A DNA stretch of 64,000 nt from Streptomyces marispadix (GCF_022524345.1 NZ_JAKWJU010000002.1:3100001-3164000), one strand, 5' to 3'. Positions 38,895-48,263 are shown, counted from the first letter of the stretch. Notes: generated by a model from the sequence alone, not told the origin. Made by a program: numbers and translations.

Positions 38895-40160
38895 TCAGCC
38901 CTGCCGCGCCGCCCAGCGCACCGGCAGATGCGTAATGCCGTTGATGAAGTTGGAGACCAGGCGGACCGGCGGTCCGGCGAGTTCCAGTTCCGGCAGGCGG
39001 GTGAGCAACTGCTCGAAGAACAGCCGCATTTGGAGGCGTCCGAAGTGCGCGCCGAGGCACATGTGGGGGCCCTGGCCGAAGGCGAGGTGGTCGTTGGGCC
39101 TGCGGGTGATGTCGAAGCGGTACGGGTCGGGGAAGGCACGCTCGTCGAAGTGGGCGGAGGCGTGGTAGACGACGACCTTGTCGCCCTCTTCGATCCGCTG
39201 CCCGGCGAGTTCGGTGTCCCGGGTGGCGGTGCGGCGGAAGCTGAGCACCGGCGGATGCCAGCGCAGCATCTCCTCCACGGCGCTGGGCAGAAGGCCCGGG
39301 TCCGCGCGCAACCGCCGGTAGGCGTCGGGGTGTTCCAGGAGGGCCAGGACGCCACCGGGGAGGGCGCTGCGCACGGTGTCGTTGCCCGCGATCACGACGA
39401 GGAAGAAGAACATCGCCAACTCGTCGCCGGTCAGGGGGCGTCCGTCGTCGAGGGTTGCGGTGGCCAGCGCGGTCATCAGGTCGTCGGCGGGGTGGCTGCG
39501 CTTGTGCCGGGCGAGTTCGTGTGCGTAGTCGAACATGTCGCGCAGCATCGCGGGGGAGCGCGGGTTGACGGGGCGTCCGTCGGCGTCGCGTACGACCTCG
39601 GCGTGTTCGGGGTCCTGGTAGCCGATGACGCGATTGGTCCACTTCAGCAGCAGGCCCCGGTCGGCGGCGGGGACGCCGAGCAGTTCGGCGAGGTTGGCGA
39701 GGGGGAAATCGTCGGTGACCTCGGCGGGAAGGTCGCAACTGCCCTGCCCGGCAACGGAGTCCAGCAGGGCGGTGGCACGTGCGGTGATCTGTTCGGTGAA
39801 GCGTTCCAGGCGCCGCCTGGTGAACACGGCGGCGGCCAGGCGGCGGATCCGGCTGTGCTCGGGCGGGTCCATGTTGAGGATCATGCGCCTGATGAAGTCG
39901 AGGTCGCCGGGGGCGGGGTCGCGGATCTGAGTGGCGCCGAGCCAGGACGAGTACACCGTGGGGTCGCGCAGCACGTGGCGGACGTCCTGGTAGCGGGTGA
40001 CGGCCCAATAGCCGGGCCCCGCAGGCCAGTCGAGCACTTCGCGCTCGTGCTGCCAGCAGACGGGGGCCTCGTCGCGGAGCCGGCGGAAGCCGTCGTGCGG
40101 GATGCCGCGTGCGAACACGCGGGGATCGAACACGTCTGGTGTGCCCGTGGGGGCGGCCAT
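38895..40160 (-). CDS. cytochrome P450
   Basis: A 421-residue bacterial class P450. The heme loop is FGQGPHMCLGAHFGR with the thiolate Cys near residue 366; the K-helix ExxR is EEMLRW; the I-helix oxygen motif is VIAGNDTVRSA (AGxDT). The N-terminus MAAPTGTPDVFDPRVFARG lacks a membrane anchor. It inserts one oxygen atom from O2 into an unknown substrate and needs ferredoxin partners, none of which is adjacent. Its ATG shares one base with the hydrolase stop (TGATG), so the two are translationally coupled. Confidence 0.95.
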   Translation of the reverse strand: MAAPTGTPDVFDPRVFARGIPHDGFRRLRDEAPVCWQHEREVLDWPAGPGYWAVTRYQDVRHVLRDPTVYSSWLGATQIRDPAPGDLDFIRRMILNMDPPEHSRIRRLAAAVFTRRRLERFTEQITARATALLDSVAGQGSCDLPAEVTDDFPLANLAELLGVPAADRGLLLKWTNRVIGYQDPEHAEVVRDADGRPVNPRSPAMLRDMFDYAHELARHKRSHPADDLMTALATATLDDGRPLTGDELAMFFFLVVIAGNDTVRSALPGGVLALLEHPDAYRRLRADPGLLPSAVEEMLRWHPPVLSFRRTATRDTELAGQRIEEGDKVVVYHASAHFDERAFPDPYRFDITRRPNDHLAFGQGPHMCLGAHFGRLQMRLFFEQLLTRLPELELAGPPVRLVSNFINGITHLPVRWAARQG

Positions 40161-40912
40161 CAGTGCCTTCCGAGGAAGCGCTCGACGCTGGTGGCGAGGG
40201 TCACCGGGGACTCGTCCATCGCGTAGTGCCCGGCGTCGGGGAAGGTCTGAAGTTCCAGGTTGGGGTACCAGGCCCCGAACGTGGCCCGCATGGTCTCGGG
40301 GCCCAGCGCCGGGTCGTGCTGCCCGGCGATGACCTGTATCGGCACGTCGGCGCCCTGGATCTCGGTGTGGAAGTCGGTGCGCGCCCAGGCAGGCAGATAG
40401 GCGGCGAACGCGTCGCGGTCGGAGTGCTCCATGGAGTGCCGCACCATGGCGTCCAGCCAGGTGCCGGTGAGCCGGTTCCCGGTGGTGAAGTCGATGATGG
40501 CGCGGCGGCTGCCGGGGCTGTCGGCGGCGCTGGAGAACAACTGCCAGCTCTGCTCGTCGAACGGTACGCCGCCTGCGGGCACCGGCGACACCCCGACCAG
40601 TGCCCGTATCCGCTGGGGCGCGTCGGCGTACACGCGTTGCATCACGGACCCGCCCATGGAGTGCCCGAGCAACGAGAAGCGCTCCGCGCCGAGTTGATCG
40701 GCTGCCGTCAGTACGTCGGCTGCCGCCTCGGCGATCGAGTACTGCCCCGTCTCGCCGCGACGCTCCCCGTAGCCGCGGTAGTCCAGGAACACATAGCCGA
40801 ACCGCTCCCGGTCGAGGTGCGGCAGCAGGGCCTGCCACGACCGCGACGAGCCGAACCAGCCGTGCAGAACCAGCACGGTGTGCGCTCCTGTGCCGACACG
40901 CTGAAAGTCCAT
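40160..40912 (-). CDS. alpha/beta hydrolase
   Basis: A 250-residue hydrolase with VLVLHGWFGSSRSW (oxyanion hole), nucleophile Ser85 in LLGHSMGGSV, the acid in VIAGQHDPALG and the His in AGHYAMDES. It may be an esterase, lactonase or thioesterase-like enzyme acting before or after the P450 reaction. ATG 40912 follows GGAGGACGGGAC. It is the promoter-proximal gene of a two-gene unit with the P450; their joint role is an inference. Confidence 0.9.
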   Translation of the reverse strand: MDFQRVGTGAHTVLVLHGWFGSSRSWQALLPHLDRERFGYVFLDYRGYGERRGETGQYSIAEAAADVLTAADQLGAERFSLLGHSMGGSVMQRVYADAPQRIRALVGVSPVPAGGVPFDEQSWQLFSSAADSPGSRRAIIDFTTGNRLTGTWLDAMVRHSMEHSDRDAFAAYLPAWARTDFHTEIQGADVPIQVIAGQHDPALGPETMRATFGAWYPNLELQTFPDAGHYAMDESPVTLATSVERFLGRH

Positions 40913-41141
40913 GTCCCGTCCTCCGCAGCCGAGTTGGTGAGCTCGGCGAGCTTAGGACCGGGGGCACCGGCCGGGGAACACGGCATCGTTCGCGCAGCGG
41001 CCAGGAATGCCGGTGGCACGGGGTACCAGTGGAACTCGGTGCCCGGGCCTGCCGTTCTCGTAGCGCCGGGCGAAACGGAGCGGCCCTCCGGCGGACGGGC
41101 GTCCTGCCGGAGGGCCGAGAACATCACGGGTCTGCTTGCTG

Positions 41142-41477
41142 CTACACGTTCCCCGACCAGATGAACCTGGGCGAGTCCTCGATGTCACCGGTGATCTCGT
41201 ACCAGATGCTGCCCGAGGAGTTGGTGCACCGGTAATAGGCCCGGACCCTCTCGCCCTTGGCGATGTGGCCGACGACCTTCGAGCCGGCGCTCATGCCCAC
41301 ATGGACCGCGGTGCGACGATCGGTCACCCCGTAGCGCCCCCACTCCTCGCACTTGAACGGGCCCTTCGTGGCCACTTCGCCGGACCGCCCCGCCGAGTCG
41401 GCTACGGCCACGCCTCCACCGGCGAGTGCAGTGCCGAAGGCAACGAGCGCGGCAACGCATGCGATTTGACGCCGCAT
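41142..41477 (-). CDS. small secreted SH3-like protein
   Basis: A 111-residue exported protein. The signal peptide runs to about residue 27 (RRQIACVAALVAFGTALAGG, then VAVADS). The mature part resembles a bacterial SH3 domain: TAVHVGMSAGSKVVGHIAKG, then VRAYYRCTNSSGSIWYEIT. Two cysteines (in FKCEEW and YRCTNS) may form a disulfide. It probably binds the cell wall. ATG 41477 follows GGGGGAAGGAG; the frame is open to 41579. Confidence 0.8.
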   Translation of the reverse strand: MRRQIACVAALVAFGTALAGGGVAVADSAGRSGEVATKGPFKCEEWGRYGVTDRRTAVHVGMSAGSKVVGHIAKGERVRAYYRCTNSSGSIWYEITGDIEDSPRFIWSGNV

Positions 41478-41651
41478 GGTTCTCCTTCCCCCTGTATAGC
41501 GACGCCCCGGGGCTTTCGGCCCCAAGTGGGCGTCAGATCGGTCGAGTTCATTGTCGCTCACCTTGCGGCTCCCTCTCACCTGGAAATCGGCCCGCGACGG
41601 GCGGGACCGCTGAGACGCCTTCGCTTCGGACGCCTGCGCCGTATGTCTCCG

Positions 41652-42143
41652 TCACTCGTCGGCGAGCGTTCCGCCGGGGCGGTCCGAGACCGGCCACACA
41701 TAGGGCAGGTCCTCCGGGACGCCGGGGAAGAGCGGTGCGTAGACGGCGGGGTCCTTGCGGAGCAGTGCCGAGCGGTGGCTGCGGTGGAAGGCCTCGTCGC
41801 CGAGCCAAGGGGGCAGTTCGCCGTCGGCCGCCAGCCGGGGCTGGTCGCGTACGGGCGGGGGCGGGCCGCTGCGGAGTGCGGCGAGGTCGGCGGTCAATGT
41901 GGCGGCGACGGTGTCCCCATGGCCCAGTGCCTGCCATGCGCGGCAGATCTCCAGGCCGTAGCGGACCAGCGCCTCCTCGTAGCCCGCCCACATGCGTACG
42001 GCCGGATGCCGGCGCCAGCCGTAGCCCGGGACGGTCAGGCCACGCAGCACCTGGAGTGCCTCGACTCGCTGCTTGCCGAGGCGGCGGGGGTCGAGGGCGA
42101 GGGCCGACGCGTCGAAGTCCGGGTAGGGAAGGAAGGTCTGCAT
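41652..42143 (-). CDS. MSMEG_6728-family protein (pyrimidine-dimer glycosylase-like)
   Basis: A 163-residue protein: MQTFLPYPDFDASALALDPR, then RRLGKQRVEALQVLRGL and HPAVRMWAGYEEALVRYGLE, then HRSHRSALLRKDP. This matches an actinobacterial family related to T4-type pyrimidine-dimer DNA glycosylases (PF03013). The conserved early Arg/Lys and Glu residues of that fold are present, but the activity has not been proven for the family. The ribosome site is weak. It is a single gene. Confidence 0.82.
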   Translation of the reverse strand: MQTFLPYPDFDASALALDPRRLGKQRVEALQVLRGLTVPGYGWRRHPAVRMWAGYEEALVRYGLEICRAWQALGHGDTVAATLTADLAALRSGPPPPVRDQPRLAADGELPPWLGDEAFHRSHRSALLRKDPAVYAPLFPGVPEDLPYVWPVSDRPGGTLADE

Positions 42144-42524
42144 GCTGTCGTCTGTCGTCCCTGGGGCGTTGGAGGAGGCGCCAAGCGGGGCGGGCGCAAG
42201 TGGCCGTGGCAGACGGGCCGTTGGCCGTGCCCCGGGCACGTGGGGTCCATCTTCCGTACGACGGCGTGTCCATGGAACGCGACGTGCCGCAGGCCCCGTG
42301 CCCGTCCGAGTGCGTCCGTCAGGGCGGCGGCTCCGGAACGGCGGAGCGGACCTCGGCCCGGCGGCGGGGGCGTGGCCCGGGGCGGGGGCGTCACCGCGGT
42401 GGCGGGAGCGCGGGGCCGGGGGCACGGGCAGGGAGCGCGGGCCAGGGCACGTACGACGGGTTCTCCGACGCGAGGGTTCAGCGCGACCCCCGGCGGTCAG
42501 GAGGCCGGCTGCTCATGGCGGAGT
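42144..42524. other. GC-rich upstream region
   Basis: No supported gene. Runs of GGGGCGGGGGCG and long Arg/Pro/Gly frames on all strands occur, as expected for very GC-rich spacer. It contains the promoter of the MSMEG_6728-type gene, which was not resolved. Confidence 0.35.
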
Positions 42525-43757
42525 TCACGAGCCCTGATCGTCCGGCGGCCTGTGTCCCTCCGCCCGGGGTCTGTGCTGCACGGCCATCAGCGCCATGTCG
42601 TCCGCCGTGGCACCGCTCGTGTGCGCCTGTACGTCCTCGAGTACCGCGTCGAGCATCGCCTCGGGGTCGTCGAAGGAGCGGCCCGTCAGCGCGGCGTCCG
42701 GCTCGAAGAACGCGCCGTCGCCGTCCCGGGCCTCCGAGAGGCCGTCCGTGTAGAGCAGAAGCTGGCTCCCGTAAGGGAAGGGGACCTCCTCGATGAGGTC
42801 CGGCTTCCGGCCCAGGTCCGGCTGCCCCAGGGGCAGGGCCGCCACGGCGGGGTCGAGGAAGCGGCACTCGCCGTCGGCGAGCAGCAGCGGCGACGGGTGG
42901 CCGCGATTGACGATGCGCAGGCGCTCCGGGCTCTCCGCCGGGATCTCGGCGATCGCGGCCGTGGTGAAGTCCTCGCCGAAGTCGGGGTCGCGCCGCCGGG
43001 GGCCCTCCCGGAGCAGGGCCCGCTCCAGGCGATCGGCGACCGCCTCCAGGGTCGGCTCCTGATCGGCCGCCTCCCGGAAGGCCCCGATCAGCAGCACCAC
43101 CGTCTGCACCGCGCCCATGCCCTTGCCGCGTACGTCTCCGATCAGCAGACGTACGCCGTAACGCGTCTCCTGCACGGCGTACAGGTCCCCGCCGATACGT
43201 GCGCCGATCTGCGCGGCCCGGTAGCGCGCCGCGACCTGGACGCCGTCGAGCAGTGCGGGAGGCACCGGCAGCACCGCGAACTGGGCGGCCTCCGCGATGG
43301 TACGGGCGGAGGAGAGAGCGGCACCGCTGCGTCGCAGGTGGCGGTTGATGGCGATCGCGAGAGCGGACACGACGGCGGTGGAGGCGGTCTCGGAGATGTC
43401 CATGAGGCCGTTGGACATCTCGTCGAGCACGCGCATGAGTGCGACGGCCGCGACGGAGACCATGCCGACCAGTGCCGTGCCGCCCATCGTGAAGAAGGGC
43501 GCGGCGGCGAGCGGGGCCGCGCAGAAGAAGGCGGAGCCTGTCAGCGTGGGAGCGGTCACCAGGTCGAGGACGACGCCGAGGGCGATCAGCAGCAGAGGCA
43601 GGACGCCGGCGACGCGGCGCAGCTCCATCGAGCCGAAGGCGTGGGCGCCGCGCATCACCGGGCCGTCGCGCCCGTCCGGCCCGTCACGCCCGTCGGACCC
43701 GGCGCGCCCGTCCGGCCCGTCGCGTCCATCCGTGTGCCGCTCTCTCGATCGCAGCAT
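42525..43757 (-). CDS. membrane-anchored PP2C/SpoIIE-type serine phosphatase
   Basis: A 410-residue protein. After a basic start it has a 10-codon DGRDGP-type repeat (about residues 10-33), then four hydrophobic helices (about 50-130), then the SpoIIE/RsbU phosphatase: ARIGGDLYAVQETRYGVRLL, IGDVRGKGMGA (metal-binding Asp), NRGHPSPLLL and LLLYTDGLSEARDGDG. Such enzymes dephosphorylate anti-anti-sigma (STAS) proteins. The ATG at 43757 has GGTGGAGGAG upstream; GTG 43817 in frame is an alternative. A second SpoIIE phosphatase is encoded at 58989-61694. Confidence 0.88.
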   Translation of the reverse strand: MLRSRERHTDGRDGPDGRAGSDGRDGPDGRDGPVMRGAHAFGSMELRRVAGVLPLLLIALGVVLDLVTAPTLTGSAFFCAAPLAAAPFFTMGGTALVGMVSVAAVALMRVLDEMSNGLMDISETASTAVVSALAIAINRHLRRSGAALSSARTIAEAAQFAVLPVPPALLDGVQVAARYRAAQIGARIGGDLYAVQETRYGVRLLIGDVRGKGMGAVQTVVLLIGAFREAADQEPTLEAVADRLERALLREGPRRRDPDFGEDFTTAAIAEIPAESPERLRIVNRGHPSPLLLADGECRFLDPAVAALPLGQPDLGRKPDLIEEVPFPYGSQLLLYTDGLSEARDGDGAFFEPDAALTGRSFDDPEAMLDAVLEDVQAHTSGATADDMALMAVQHRPRAEGHRPPDDQGS

Positions 43758-44092
43758 CAGCTCCTCCACCTCCCAAGGTGGCCAATGCCCCCGGGGGCGG
43801 CCAGCCGGGGCGTCCACTCACCAGGGGTGAACGGCCGCTTCGCGAGAGTGACCGTAATCCACAGCCGCCTCCGCGCGCACGGGGTCGTACGGGGCAGAAA
43901 GGCGCGCGGCTTCGGTCGCGGTACGGCGTTGCCGGCGGTCGTCGTGAACGATGGGACGTCACCGCGACGATCGGATGCGCTGCGCCTTCGGTGGTGGTCA
44001 CCGGTTCGGCCCCAGGCTCAGGTGGGGTGCCCGGACTTCTCCAAGAGACCGGCGGGCCAAGTCGGTCGCTCCCGGCGGCGGCCGTAGTCGGG
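43758..44092. other. gap with possible N-terminal extension of the phosphatase
   Basis: The phosphatase frame stays open to a GTG at 43817, but the extra residues have no fold. The remainder shows no ribosome site or family. No terminator was recognised. Confidence 0.3.
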
Positions 44093-44818
44093 TCACTGCC
44101 GCCTGCGGGCCAGTACCAGGCGGCAGCGGGGGCTGCCGTCCGGGAGGCGGCCGAGGGAGTCCAGGGCGAGGGTGGTGATCTCGAAGCCCGCGGCGGTCAG
44201 GTCGCGACGCACCTCGGGCAGGGCGAACTGCCGGTAGTACATGACGAATCGGGGGCGCCAGACCGCGTTGCGCACCCGCATCGCGGTGTCGAATCCCCAC
44301 AGCACCCAGTACGGAAGCGAGCCGACGCGGGGTGGCGCCGCGACGGGGAAGGCGAACAGGCCGCCGGGGCGCAGGGCCGCGTGGACCTGTGCGAAGAGCG
44401 TGGGCCGTTCATGCGGCAGGAAGTGGCCGAACGCCCCGAAGCTGACTGCCAGATCGAACGCGTCGCGGAACGGCAGCGCACGGGCGTCGGCACGCACCCA
44501 CCGCGCCTCGGGCACGGCACGGCGGGCCGGCGCGAGCATGCCCTCGCTGAAGTCGGCCCCGGTGAGGGGGCCGGTGCACACGCGCCGCAGCACGCGTTCG
44601 ACACCGGCCCCCGTGCCGCAGCAGAGGTCGAGCCCCGGCCCGAACGGCCCCAGCGGGCGCAGCGCTTGGGCGGTGGCGTCCAGCACTTCGTCCGGTGTAC
44701 GGAACGGGCTGCCGTCGAACTTCGGCGCGAGCAGGTCGTAACCGCGCTGCGTGGACGACAGCGCCTGACGGGCGAGCTCGGCGAGGCCCGGTCCTTCCGG
44801 GGAGATGAACAGCGTCAC
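44093..44818 (-). CDS. class I SAM-dependent methyltransferase
   Basis: A 241-residue protein with motif I LDLCCGTGAGVERVL, the acidic residue in TGADFSEGML, motif II RADARALPF and FDLAVSFGAFGHF, then LRPGGLFAFPV. The substrate is unknown. GTG 44818 is preceded by TAGCGT (44825-44830 on the minus strand) 6 nt upstream without a ribosome site, suggesting a leaderless transcript. Confidence 0.85.
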   Translation of the reverse strand: MTLFISPEGPGLAELARQALSSTQRGYDLLAPKFDGSPFRTPDEVLDATAQALRPLGPFGPGLDLCCGTGAGVERVLRRVCTGPLTGADFSEGMLAPARRAVPEARWVRADARALPFRDAFDLAVSFGAFGHFLPHERPTLFAQVHAALRPGGLFAFPVAAPPRVGSLPYWVLWGFDTAMRVRNAVWRPRFVMYYRQFALPEVRRDLTAAGFEITTLALDSLGRLPDGSPRCRLVLARRRQ

Positions 44819-44918
44819 GCCCTCACGCTAGCCCGGGGGCACGTGGACGGGCTCCGCCGGTCCGCCGGGATCTTTCGAATCCGGCACCTCTCGAATCCGG
44901 AAACGTTCGAGAGGCGCT

Positions 44919-45326
44919 TCAGGACCCGGTGATGTCGACCATCCACGGGATGCCGAAGCGGTCCGTGCACATGCCGAAGACGTCGCCCCACATCTGCTTC
45001 TCCAACGGGACCGAGACCGTGCCGTCCTTGGACAACTTGCTCCAGTAGCCGCGCAGTTCGGAGTCATCGTCGCCGCTGAGGCTCACCGCGAAGTTGGTGC
45101 CGGCGGAGTGTTCCATTCCCGGCGGGGTGTCGGCGGCCATCAGGGTGAAGCCGCTCGACGTCTCCAGCATCGCGTGCATGATCTTGTCGGCGTGCTCGGC
45201 GCCGGGCTGGCCGAACTCTCCGAAGGTGTTCACCGCCAGGGTGCCGCCGAAGACCTCCTTGTAGAACTCCATCGCCTGCCGGGCGTCGCCGTCGAAGCTG
45301 AGATACGGGTTGAGACGCGATGTCAT
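44919..45326 (-). CDS. VOC/PhnB-like protein
   Basis: A 135-residue glyoxalase-superfamily protein of the PhnB (3-demethylubiquinone methyltransferase-like) type: RLNPYLSFDGDARQAMEFYK, then FGGTLAVNTFGEFG, KIMHAMLETSSGFTLMAADT and a C-terminal WGDVFGMCTDRFGIPWMVDI. The function of this branch is not known. ATG 45326 has a GGAGG site. Confidence 0.88.
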   Translation of the reverse strand: MTSRLNPYLSFDGDARQAMEFYKEVFGGTLAVNTFGEFGQPGAEHADKIMHAMLETSSGFTLMAADTPPGMEHSAGTNFAVSLSGDDDSELRGYWSKLSKDGTVSVPLEKQMWGDVFGMCTDRFGIPWMVDITGS

Positions 45327-45548
45327 GCCAAGCCTCCATGGCTCGAAACGATTCGAACAGTCGGATTCCGCACACTAGTCGGGGGCACTGACAGCGGCAT
45401 CTCGGCCTCGGGGAGCCCGACGGCGGGATCTCCGGCCGAGTTCCGGCGGAGATTTCCGGAGAAGGGGCGCTCACGGAGGAGTCGGCCGGGGCTGAGAGGG
45501 CATCAACCCGCCGACACTTGAAGCTCTGTCCCCCACCAGGAGGCTGAT

Positions 45549-46112
45549 GTGTTGGTCCGTAACGCCATACGGGCGGCCCTCGTCGGGACGTCGTTGACGC
45601 TCGCCCTGCTGGGCGGTCAGGCAGTGGCCGCCCCCACGGAATCCCCCCACGACACTGCCGCACCCGAGGTCCTCACCTATGACGCCGGCGGTTCCGCCGA
45701 GTTCGCCGACGCGGTGGACAGCGGCGTGAACGTATGGAACGAGAGCGTCAAGGCCGTACGGCTCGAACCGGTGAAGGACGGTGAGCAGGCCAACGTACGC
45801 ATCGTCGCCGACGACGGATGGCCGCGCGCCGAGACCACCAGCCTCGGCAACGGCACCGTCTACATGGGCCGCGAGGCCGTGCAGGAGGGCCACGACACCA
45901 TCCGCATCGCCTCCCACGAGCTGGGGCACATCCTCGGTCTGCCCGACGTCAAGCCGGGTCCGTGCTCCAGCCTGATGTCCGGCGCCAGTGCCGGAACGTC
46001 GTGTACGAACGCCAAGCCGGACGCCTCGGAGAAGGCGGAGGTCGAGGAGAACTTCGCCCAGGGGTCCGCGGCCACGGAGAAGTTCGAGCGGACCCTGGTC
46101 TTCCAGGACTGA
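45549..46112 (+). CDS. snapalysin-type secreted zinc metalloprotease
   Basis: A 187-residue exported protease. The signal peptide runs to about residue 28 (RNAIRAALVGTSLTLALLGG, then AVAA). The zinc site is SHELGHILGLPD: His123, Glu124, His127 and Asp133 fit HExxHxxGxxD, the hallmark of snapalysin (M7), which uses Asp as third ligand. Four residues before it TIRIA completes the strand, and CSSLMSG after it is the Met-turn. Two Cys (139 and 152) can pair. GTG 45549 follows AGGAGG. The LysR activator usual for snpA is absent here. Confidence 0.9.
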   Translation: MLVRNAIRAALVGTSLTLALLGGQAVAAPTESPHDTAAPEVLTYDAGGSAEFADAVDSGVNVWNESVKAVRLEPVKDGEQANVRIVADDGWPRAETTSLGNGTVYMGREAVQEGHDTIRIASHELGHILGLPDVKPGPCSSLMSGASAGTSCTNAKPDASEKAEVEENFAQGSAATEKFERTLVFQD

Positions 46113-46129
46113 GGCCGGTCGCCGCTGAA

Positions 46130-46185
46130 CCTGCCGGGACCGACCGCCCGGCGGCCTCCCCGGCCCCGGCGGTCCTCCCGGCAGG
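46130..46185. terminator. bidirectional GC hairpin
   Basis: CCTGCCGGGA (46130-46139) pairs perfectly with TCCCGGCAGG (46176-46185), with further inner pairing (ACCGCC/GGCGGT). It sits between the converging ends of the snapalysin gene and the deaminase gene. Confidence 0.75.
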
Positions 46186-46224
46186 CTCGCGTCACATCAC
46201 GTCACGTACGCCACGTGCCCGCGT

Positions 46225-46707
46225 TCACGCCTCGCCGTGGAAGCGGCCGTGCAACTCCCGTACCTGTTCCGCGAATTCGGGGAACGGGCCCTCGACCACG
46301 GCACCGGGGACGACCTCCCGGATCGGAAGGGTGCGCACGGGAGGTGCGGGGACGCCCAACTCCGTAAGCCAGCCTGCCAGTTGCTCGGACGAACTCGCGT
46401 AGACGATGCGGCCCAGGCCGACCCAGCCGTGGGCGGCGGCGCACATCGGGCAGTGCTCGCCGGAGGTGTAGACGGTGGCGCGCGCCCGTGCCTCCGGGGT
46501 CATGTTCTCCGCGGCCCAGCGGGCGAGTTGGAACTCCGGATGGCGGGTGCGGTCGCCGAAGGCCACGCGGTTGCGGTCCTCGCCGAGGACCGTCCCGTCG
46601 GCCGCGACGAGGACGGAGCCGAAGGGCTCGTCGCCCGCCTCCAGGGCCTCGGCCGCCAGTTCCACACAGCGGCGCAGATGCCGCCGGTCTACGTCGTCCA
46701 TGGTCAT
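46225..46707 (-). CDS. cytidine/deoxycytidylate-type nucleoside deaminase
   Basis: A 160-residue zinc deaminase. RHPEFQLARWA holds the first zinc ligand and catalytic Glu (HPE in place of HAE), and GEHCPMCAAAHGWVGL is the PCxxC-type ligand pair. It hydrolytically removes an amino group from a base or nucleoside (guanine-, cytosine- or tRNA-adenosine-type members exist); the substrate cannot be fixed. Its start is ATG 46707 or 46701 with no clear ribosome site. The frame continues upstream as the shadow of the next gene. Confidence 0.85.
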   Translation of the reverse strand: MTMDDVDRRHLRRCVELAAEALEAGDEPFGSVLVAADGTVLGEDRNRVAFGDRTRHPEFQLARWAAENMTPEARARATVYTSGEHCPMCAAAHGWVGLGRIVYASSSEQLAGWLTELGVPAPPVRTLPIREVVPGAVVEGPFPEFAEQVRELHGRFHGEA

Positions 46708-46799
46708 GGAGGCAGTCTGCTCGCGGCACCCGGCGCATGGACAGCGGATTTCCGCGGCGGCTGCCGAACCCCCGGCGCCCAGACCCCCGTTCGGGATTC

Positions 46800-48113
46800 T
46801 CAGGACTCCGAGGCTCCGTTCTCCAAGGTCTTCTGGACGTCGACGAAGCCGTCGTGCACCGGCGTCAAACGGCCGTTCCTGACCCGCTGGTACGTCACCG
46901 TCGTATTGACTATGCGCGGGAAGTCGCGCGCCGCCAGCATGTTGTCGTAGTTCCAGTTCAGCTTGGGCGTGAGGCCGCCGGTGCCGACCGGTTCGCCCTG
47001 GTCGAGGGCGCGGCGTACGGACTTGGCGGTGACGGACTCGTCCTCGTCCATGGACTTCAGCACCTGGCGCAGCACCGTGTAGGCGATCCAGGTCGTCTGT
47101 ACGCCCGGGTCCGAGCCGTCGACGCGGTTGTCGCCGAAGGCGTGCTCCTCGATGACGCGCTTCATGGGTTTCCAGCGGGCGTCGCCGTCGGCGGGGTACC
47201 AGCCCGTCGCGAACGCGCCCTCCAGGGGGCTGCGCGGTCCGCCGGACTGGTCTACGAGGGACTGCTGCACGCTGCCCAGCACCGACGCGGTCCGTACGTA
47301 CGGGCTGTCCTTCCTGAGCTGCCTGAACGAGTCGAAGAAGGTGTCGGTGCGTCCGCCGAGCACGGCCGTGACGCATGGCCCTCGCGCGGCGGCGCTGCGC
47401 AGCGCCGTGCCCGCGCGGGCGGCGGCGTAGGTCTTGGCGTCGGCCAGGGCCTTGTGTGCCTGACGTGAGTAGGCGGAGGCGTCCTCCGGGGCGCGCACGT
47501 CCGTGACGGGGCCCGAACCGCCCGCCGCCAGACCGGCGTTGATGAGCCTCGGAAGCTGGTCCCCGACGGTGGTGTCGGGACGCACCAGCGAGACGTGGGA
47601 GCAGGAACCCGCCGCGAGCTGGCGGCCGTTGCCCGCGACGAGTGCGGGGAGCCCGCCGTTGACGGGGTAGGAGTACGGACTGGTGAACTCCTGGTCGGCG
47701 ACGCCGTAGCCGCCGATGTAGGGGATGCCGGCGCTCTCCAGGGCGGGCATGAACGAGCGGCCGTGCTGGCTGTAGGAGCCGACGACCGCGACGACGCCTT
47801 CCCTCTTGGCGCGTCCCGCGCAACGGGCCGCGCGCACCGTGTCGTTGTGGTCGTTGCAGGTGAGCACCCGGATCCGGTGGCCGTTGACGCCGCCTTCGGA
47901 GTTGACCCAGCGTGCGTACGCCTGTGCCATCGCGGGCATGCCCGGCATGTTGGTGGCCTCGGTGCCCTGCGGTGCCCACGTCATCACCGTGACCGTGTCC
48001 TTGTCGGCCCCGGCCGTGCCGGGTATCGCCCCGCAGCCCGCCAGCAGCGCGGTGCAGGCGGCGACGGAGACGACATCGGCAAGGCGTGCGGTACGACGGC
48101 GACTTGCGGTCAT
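46800..48113 (-). CDS. ABC-type solute-binding lipoprotein (branched-chain amino-acid type)
   Basis: A 437-residue exported protein. The signal ends in a lipobox (CTALLAGCGAIPG, Cys near residue 27). The mature part follows the Peripla_BP_6 pattern: MAQAYARWVNSEGGVNGHRI, VVAVVGSYSQHGRSFMPALE, IPYIGGYGVADQEF and GWYPADGDARW. It would capture a small ligand for an ABC importer or act as a receptor, but no permease or ATPase gene is in the neighbourhood. The ATG at 48113 lacks a strong ribosome site; upstream GTGs exist. Confidence 0.85.
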   Translation of the reverse strand: MTASRRRTARLADVVSVAACTALLAGCGAIPGTAGADKDTVTVMTWAPQGTEATNMPGMPAMAQAYARWVNSEGGVNGHRIRVLTCNDHNDTVRAARCAGRAKREGVVAVVGSYSQHGRSFMPALESAGIPYIGGYGVADQEFTSPYSYPVNGGLPALVAGNGRQLAAGSCSHVSLVRPDTTVGDQLPRLINAGLAAGGSGPVTDVRAPEDASAYSRQAHKALADAKTYAAARAGTALRSAAARGPCVTAVLGGRTDTFFDSFRQLRKDSPYVRTASVLGSVQQSLVDQSGGPRSPLEGAFATGWYPADGDARWKPMKRVIEEHAFGDNRVDGSDPGVQTTWIAYTVLRQVLKSMDEDESVTAKSVRRALDQGEPVGTGGLTPKLNWNYDNMLAARDFPRIVNTTVTYQRVRNGRLTPVHDGFVDVQKTLENGASES

Positions 48114-48207
48114 GCCGTGGAGGCTGCCGTCTGCCAACCAACGGGAGGGCCCCAGTACGTCAACTCTCGGTGACACGAGCGTGAACACCCGCGGCGATGG
48201 GCCACGG

Positions 48208-48263
48208 CGTCGACGGCCGGACCGTCGCGTCGACGGCCGCACCGTTGCGTCGACGGCCGCCGG
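48208..48263. repeat. 20-bp tandem repeat, about 2.8 copies
   Basis: Unit CGTCGACGGCCGGACCGTCG at 48208, a second copy with two changes at 48228 and a partial third at 48248. It is intergenic, in the divergent gap between the lipoprotein gene and the hypothetical operon. Confidence 0.85.

Noticed and set aside
41136..44087. 983-codon plus-strand frame
   Set aside because: Crosses three minus-strand genes with clear folds; no family or start signal.
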